A stretch of 18,616 bases of DNA from Nitrospiraceae bacterium (lineage in GTDB: Bacteria > Nitrospirota > Nitrospiria > Nitrospirales > UBA8639). Shown in pieces: positions 14,981 to 18,616 of the stretch (position 1 is its first letter; each line of letters begins with the position of its first letter). The stretch spans positions 1 through 18,616 of the forward strand of contig JACKFF010000028.1 of NCBI GenBank assembly GCA_020632595.1. The letters run 5' to 3'. The position numbers and the translations under genes are program-made. A model generated the notes under the pieces. That model searched no databases. It was given only the letters and a program-made list of their open reading frames with translations, and was not told where the DNA came from.

Positions 14981-16339
14981 ATGATTGAAGGTTCTCGCGC
15001 AGAGATTCGTGCTTTTCCACTTCTGATGTTACTCATTACCAGTATGTTAAGTTGGTTTTTTCCGGATCAACCCAGCTGGGGAGCCACCCTTGGCCGAGAA
15101 TCAGAGCCTCCCCTTCCAATATTACGGTTGAGTTTACGAGATGCCATGGCTGCCTCGGTAGAACAAAATCCCACGATTCAGTTATTTCGGGAACGTATCA
15201 CTCAAGCTCAGGATGTGGCGGACGCGCAGCTCGGCGCATTACTTCCCAATTTGTCCGGGCGCATGAGTGGGGCCCGGCGGCGGCTGTTTTTCGGATCTTT
15301 TGGCCGGGATCCGGTAGTGGCGGATCCTGACCGATTGTATGAAGCCCGGGCCCTGCTGACGCAAAATTTGTTCAGCCTCAGTTTACTTCACAAATGGCGA
15401 GCGGCTCGGGCTGGAGTCGATGTGGCTGGCATGAATGCCGAGGCGACCCGCTTGGAAACCATGGCCACCGTCGGCCTTATCTACATGGAGGTATTGCGGG
15501 CTCAAGCCACGGTTAATGCCCGTCTGGCCGACGTGACTCTCAATCAGGAACTTCTTCGACTCACCACTCAACGTCAGGTAGCTGGCATGGCTACGCGCCT
15601 AGATGTCAACCGCGCCCATGTGCGATTCAAAAATGAACGGCAACGCTGGCTGGTGGCGCGAAATGATTGGACTCGCGCAAAACTTAATCTTATTCGGGGG
15701 ATCGGTCTTTCATTTGACATCGATCTGGTATTGACCGATGAAATGGTACTGACCTCAGTCCCGGAGCAATCCCTCCAGGAAGCCTTACATGTGGCACAGA
15801 CCCAACGGGTAGAGTTGCAACGACAAAAACACAAGGAACGCCTAGCGGCCCTCACCTTACACTCCGTTACCAGTGAGCGCATTCCCTCTTTGCAAGCTTC
15901 GGGAGATGTCGGGCTGATTGGCAATGAAGTCTCAAAAATGTTGACGAATGATAATATTCAACTGCTGTTGACCATTCCGATTTTTGACGGCGGCCAACGG
16001 GAAGGGCGAATCTCGGAAAGTCGAAGCTTGGTCCGGCAAGAACGTATTACAACTCTCGATGTGACGTATCAAATCTCCTTGGAAGTCCGGGATGCTTTTT
16101 CGTCCTTGCATTCCGCCCGGGAACAGGTTACCGAGGCCGAAGAAGGGTTGGCCTTGTCCTTACAAGAAGTAGAGTTGGCCAGGCGGCGCTTTGCCGCAGG
16201 AGCGGCCACCAATATCGAAGTGACCGATGCACAAACCGCAGTCGCAAAAGCTCGAGACAATGTGATTGAGGCTCTGTTCCAGTTCAATGTTGCCCGGATT
16301 AATCTAGCCTATGCCCAAGGCCGCCTGGCAGAATTATAA
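14981..16339 (+). CDS. TolC-family outer membrane channel protein
   Basis: This is a trimeric outer-membrane channel subunit that would complete the type I exporter, 452 residues from ATG 14981. A basic N-terminus and hydrophobic stretch (FPLLMLLITSMLSWFF) form a likely signal peptide, with cleavage near SWGA. Two repeats of the OEP fold follow, starting at LRLSLRDAMAASVEQNPTIQ and at SLQEALHVAQTQRVELQRQK. Typical features are LLTQNLFSLSL, GLIYMEVLRAQ, LTIPIFDGGQREGRISES and the end AATNIEVTDAQTAVAKARDN with INLAYAQGRL. GAGG at 14966-14969 supports the ATG. A GTG at 14969 would overlap that site. It is on the opposite strand from the rest of the exporter, so it has its own promoter. Its dedication to the RTX system is inferred from position and is not proven. 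Confidence 0.92.
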   Translation: MIEGSRAEIRAFPLLMLLITSMLSWFFPDQPSWGATLGRESEPPLPILRLSLRDAMAASVEQNPTIQLFRERITQAQDVADAQLGALLPNLSGRMSGARRRLFFGSFGRDPVVADPDRLYEARALLTQNLFSLSLLHKWRAARAGVDVAGMNAEATRLETMATVGLIYMEVLRAQATVNARLADVTLNQELLRLTTQRQVAGMATRLDVNRAHVRFKNERQRWLVARNDWTRAKLNLIRGIGLSFDIDLVLTDEMVLTSVPEQSLQEALHVAQTQRVELQRQKHKERLAALTLHSVTSERIPSLQASGDVGLIGNEVSKMLTNDNIQLLLTIPIFDGGQREGRISESRSLVRQERITTLDVTYQISLEVRDAFSSLHSAREQVTEAEEGLALSLQEVELARRRFAAGAATNIEVTDAQTAVAKARDNVIEALFQFNVARINLAYAQGRLAEL

Positions 16340-17108
16340 TCTTTTTAGACAAAATGGCGCTCTTTTCCCTTTCCCTCGATCTGCTCCACATTGACGAGAT
16401 GTTCCCGGACCCTATCGGGATCGACCCGATTTCATTCGGACCAGCGCTTCTCACGGCACCTGTGGAGGCCAAGCCAGCCGTTGAAGGCCCAGCCATAGAT
16501 TTTGGGCGGTTTTGCGTCCATCAGGATTTTGGCTTCTTCGTGAGCCCTTCAGGCCAAGGCCACAGCATTAATCATTTGGCCTGCTCGTGGCCACTCTTCT
16601 GATGATATCCACTGTTCCCTAGCCTGGATAAATCCAAGGGTGTCCACTCCCCATCGATTTCGTGGGGACGGCCAAACTGGAGCATGCCTTGGCTCAGAGC
16701 GTAATGAGAAGTCTGAAACAGTTCATTTCCACCCTGAACCGTGACGGTGTCGTCTTGCACGGTTTCCCCTCAAACTCTATTTGATCGATAAAAGAATAAA
16801 TCAAAATGGGATTAAGAAACCTCATTCTGCATTTATTTCACTCCAAGTGTTCATTGTAATCTCCTAATCAAACTTGGGTTTGTTTGTGCTATCAGCGAAG
16901 ATTTTTACATCCGGAAAACCAACCTGCCGGCAACATGCCTCAAAGATTTTCCCACAACCCCTTTCTCTGTGCTGTATCTCCTTTAACGGGAGGAGTAGTA
17001 GCGTTATATCCTTTGAGTTCCTAAAGTGTCCGGGTGGTTTGGTCAGAACCACTCCCATTATGAAATAGGATTTTCCTAGCAAGGGAGCCCTTGAAGCTTC
17101 CAAATCTT
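16340..17108. other. Decayed region downstream of tolC, no intact gene
   Basis: No intact gene is evident. An ATcGGG/CCCGAT-type perfect dyad (16414-16419 and 16425-16430) about 75 bp after the tolC stop is followed by only a poor T-run, so it is at best a weak tolC terminator. On the minus strand around 16560-16380 one frame reads protein-like (AHEEAKILMDAKPPKIYGWA) but contains two TGA stops, which fits an unidentified decayed gene. Bases 16800-17100 show short open frames on both strands that I could not assign. Confidence 0.45.
16592..16772 (-). pseudogene. Possible degenerate RTX-protein fragment
   Basis: The minus-strand reading ETVQDDTVTVQGGNELFQTS, followed by HYALSQGMLQF and EIDGEWTPLDLSRL, loosely parallels the large RTX protein at GTVQNDTVVINGSNSVLQAA, then SYAWTGGTLEIDG and DTLDFSQF (around 10260-10130). 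The similarity is partial with no long identical DNA. The order relative to the better fragment at 17109-17435 is not collinear with the parent gene. I treat it as a weak remnant or a chance match. Confidence 0.25.
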
Positions 17109-17435
17109 CAGGCCGTCATCGGGCCGCACCCATCCGGTCTGTTCGGCAAAGCCATCGCCGTCCAGATCGAACACGGGCGAGAGATTCGTGCGGGCCGTCA
17201 GCTCCAGCCCATCCCCATCCAGATCCAGCACCAAGGGATCGACCCCTTCAAAGAGCGACACCCTCAGCAACTCCTTGTACATATAGCCAAACACCAACTG
17301 GAAGAATTCATAGAGCCCCTTCCCGGTTTCGTTGTTCTCTAGGAGGATGCGTTCTATATCGTATTCAAACACCAGGAACCCGGCTGTTCTTTCACTCAAC
17401 GGGGTGGTCGGGTCGACATTCGGGTTGGCCACAAA
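17109..17435 (-). pseudogene. Truncated copy of the central RTX-protein module
   Basis: Translated on the minus strand, this matches the large RTX protein from FVTNADVG to RPDDGL (its bases 9495-9169) over the same length, 327 bp, with no gap and roughly 85% DNA identity by eye. It includes LVLDLDGDGLELTAR and VFDLDGDGFAEQTGW, the EF-hand-like calcium-binding segment. The sequence diverges abruptly at both ends: KIWKLQGLPC replaces the expected LVFDQNANG, and there is no upstream RTX coding sequence. It has no plausible start of its own beyond an internal GTG. It is most likely a remnant of a second RTX gene, or a duplicated module moved here by recombination. Confidence 0.85.
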
Positions 17436-17863
17436 GGAAGGCCTCGCAGATTGTTTACTGTGCAGCGGTAAACCTAGATCGAATTATGTATGGACAAGTA
17501 GCGGAAACCGGAAAGGAGATAGGCATCTCAGCTGTACGCCATCTGCCAATCTGGTCAAACAGTGGACGGAACTGGCCAGACTGAATCCAAAACGGCACAG
17601 TACCCAATCCATCCATCGCCCTAAATCTGTCCTCATATACGACCAGATGCAAACCTTCGCAGCTTGCCGCACCTCTTAGAACACAAGAGCATCGGCAACA
17701 CCGCGATGTACTTTGGAGTGGATTAGCGCAAGGGGCTTGATTATGCCAAACGGATTACAAGCCAAGGGAGTCTCACCAGAGATTTTCTTGGCTGAATATG
17801 CCACACAACCCTCCCCTCAATCAGTATACATTGAAAATGTATTGTCCCTCTTTCGGCGGGGTG
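17436..17863. other. Region without an identifiable gene
   Basis: No gene is assigned in these 428 bp. A GTTTAC/GTAAAC inverted repeat (17453-17458 and 17468-17473, 9-nt loop) lies just past the point where RTX homology stops. A short plus-strand frame near 17466-17580 (AVNLDRIMYGQVAETGKEIG) ends at a stop and is not recognised. No terminator is seen after parE. Confidence 0.4.
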
Positions 17864-18154
17864 TTAATTCTTTCTTGCTGAGAATTCCTGTTTGCCAATG
17901 ACGGCCATGATCTCAATGCCATGATCAATCAATCGGTAATACACTGCATGGACCCCATACACACTCCGACGATACCCTTCCCGAATATAATCAACGGCAG
18001 CATATAAATAGGGCTGTTCAGCGAGTTGTTCAAAATGCTGTTCTAGCCCATCGTAATATCGGATCGCCTGATCAAAGCCAAAGGCATCAATCCCAAAGCT
18101 GAGAATATTTTCTAAATCGCGCTCGGCCTCCTTCGATAACTCATACCTTGGCAT
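17864..18154 (-). CDS. parE: RelE/ParE-family toxin
   Basis: This 96-residue protein is the toxin of a type II toxin-antitoxin pair. ParE members usually poison DNA gyrase, while RelE relatives cut mRNA. The sequence follows the ParE pattern: YELSKEAERDLENILSFG, then FDQAIRYYDGLEQHFEQLAE, DYIREGYRRSVYGVHAVYYR and the C-terminal strand IEIMAVIGKQEF, which matches the usual IL-GRQDF region. Length is normal and nothing looks truncated. The ATG at 18154 lies inside the last codons of the antitoxin gene, with a 14-bp overlap, so it is translationally coupled. The ParE subgroup is preferred over RelE because of the GYRR...H...YYR segment and the ParD-like partner. Confidence 0.88.
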   Translation of the reverse strand: MPRYELSKEAERDLENILSFGIDAFGFDQAIRYYDGLEQHFEQLAEQPYLYAAVDYIREGYRRSVYGVHAVYYRLIDHGIEIMAVIGKQEFSARKN

Positions 18155-18395
18155 TCTGCCGCTTTCTCTTTAACACTCGCTCTTTGATTTCTTTTGGCCT
18201 GGCGGTACTCCTCCCGCTTTGTTCGGCTTGGGTGAGCTTGGCGCGAAGCCCTGCAATTTCTTGCTCTTCCTCACGAGCCTTCCGAATTAAGGCATTCACC
18301 GCTTCACTATTGCTTTTATACTCCCCTTCAATATCCACCACCCTTTTTAACCACTCACTATTGGGGTCGGTAAATGAAATCGTTTGACGTGGCAT
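18141..18395 (-). CDS. parD: ParD-like antitoxin
   Basis: This 84-residue protein is the likely antitoxin and autorepressor. It begins MPRQTISFTDPNSEWLKRVV, a ribbon-helix-helix-type N-terminus, continues with EYKSNSEAVNALIRKAREEE, the helix pair typical of ParD/CC2985-type antitoxins, and ends in a basic, presumably flexible tail that would wrap the toxin. The ATG at 18395 has a very strong ribosome-binding site (GAGGAGGAGG about seven bases upstream). It precedes and overlaps the toxin gene, the standard order for this class. Palindromes just upstream (18411-18426 and 18453-18466) are likely operator sites. Confidence 0.85.
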   Translation of the reverse strand: MPRQTISFTDPNSEWLKRVVDIEGEYKSNSEAVNALIRKAREEEQEIAGLRAKLTQAEQSGRSTARPKEIKERVLKRKRQNAKV

Positions 18396-18410
18396 ACGTA
18401 ATCCTCCTCC

Positions 18411-18426
18411 TCAGTTTAAAAACTGA
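18411..18426. promoter_or_regulatory. Palindrome directly upstream of parD
   Basis: TCAGTTT and AAACTGA form perfect 7-bp arms around AA, ending next to the parD ribosome-binding site. Antitoxins of this class usually repress their own promoter, so this is a candidate operator. As RNA it could also form a small hairpin in the leader. Confidence 0.5.
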
Positions 18427-18433
18427 CGGTGTC

Positions 18434-18466
18434 ATATTACACCATAAACACACCACTTGAAAGTGG
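18434..18466 (-). promoter_or_regulatory. Candidate parDE promoter region with second palindrome
   Basis: TAATAT (18439-18434, minus strand) is a reasonable -10. At 17-bp spacing the -35 would be TTTCAA, a poor match. That -35 lies within the perfect palindrome CCACTTGAAAGTGG (18453-18466, 6-bp arms), so a bound repressor could block RNA polymerase. Confidence 0.35.
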
Positions 18467-18571
18467 AGGTTTGTCTATGGTCTCACTACACTCTGAGGGG
18501 AAAGGGCTATTTTGCTTTACTGATATCTAGCATTCGCCATAGATCAAGTGCATAAAAAAAGAGGTGTAAAT

Positions 18572-18616
18572 ATGAACCAGGCAGAGAAAGACAGAGTTAG
18601 AAATAAACCAAGAATC
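18572..18616 (+). CDS. Start of a gene running off the window
   Basis: The first 15 codons (MNQAEKDRVRNKPRI) of a possible plus-strand gene, cut by the window edge. Support comes from GAGG at 18561-18564, seven bases before the ATG. It is divergent from parDE. The product cannot be identified from so few residues. Confidence 0.4.
   Translation, partial: MNQAEKDRVRNKPRI

Noticed and set aside
16354..16602. An 82-codon plus-strand frame just after tolC
   Set aside because: No ribosome-binding site or domain, low-complexity Pro/Phe-rich sequence, and it overlaps equally open minus-strand frames.

Overview
The window carries a type I secretion locus for one very large RTX exoprotein. Its regulator and an outer-membrane channel lie beside it, followed by a decayed stretch and a ParDE-type toxin-antitoxin pair. 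The organism is Gram-negative: it has an inner-membrane ABC exporter, a HlyD-type adaptor and a TolC-type channel. Base composition is mixed, moderately above 50% GC. A Nitrospirota or proteobacterial host would fit the style of the genes, but nothing here settles the phylum.

Layout. Bases 134-13587 form a minus-strand gene train in transcription order: a HlyC/ToxC-like acyltransferase relative (13587-12952), an unrecognised secreted or membrane-anchored protein (12871-12173), the 2981-residue RTX protein with an N-terminal lipase-like domain (12126-3181), an ABC exporter gene broken by two single-base frameshifts (3171-1434), and a HlyD-family adaptor (1453-134). Spacing is tight from the RTX gene onward (9-bp gap, then a 20-bp overlap), so these probably form one operon. 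A good intrinsic terminator (13758-13731) separates the train from a minus-strand PAS-LuxR regulator (14624-14007). A TolC-like gene runs divergently on the plus strand (14981-16339). The luxR-tolC intergenic region holds dyads that share TTGAA/TTCAA half-sites.

From 16340 to 17863 there is no intact gene. This stretch includes a 327-bp truncated copy of the central part of the RTX gene and a weaker possible RTX remnant, so a second RTX gene or module was probably once here. At the end, parD and parE overlap by 14 bp, with two palindromes upstream of parD. The first 15 codons of a plus-strand gene begin at 18572.

Working model. The RTX protein would pass from cytoplasm to outside through ABC exporter, HlyD adaptor and TolC channel, then fold on calcium through its RTX repeats. 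The acyltransferase relative and the small protein are candidate maturation or accessory factors. Three features stand out. The HlyC-like protein lacks both residues known as catalytic in HlyC. The ABC gene is frameshifted at two short homopolymers and has an altered signature motif. The RTX gene contains just over three almost identical 378-bp tandem repeats.
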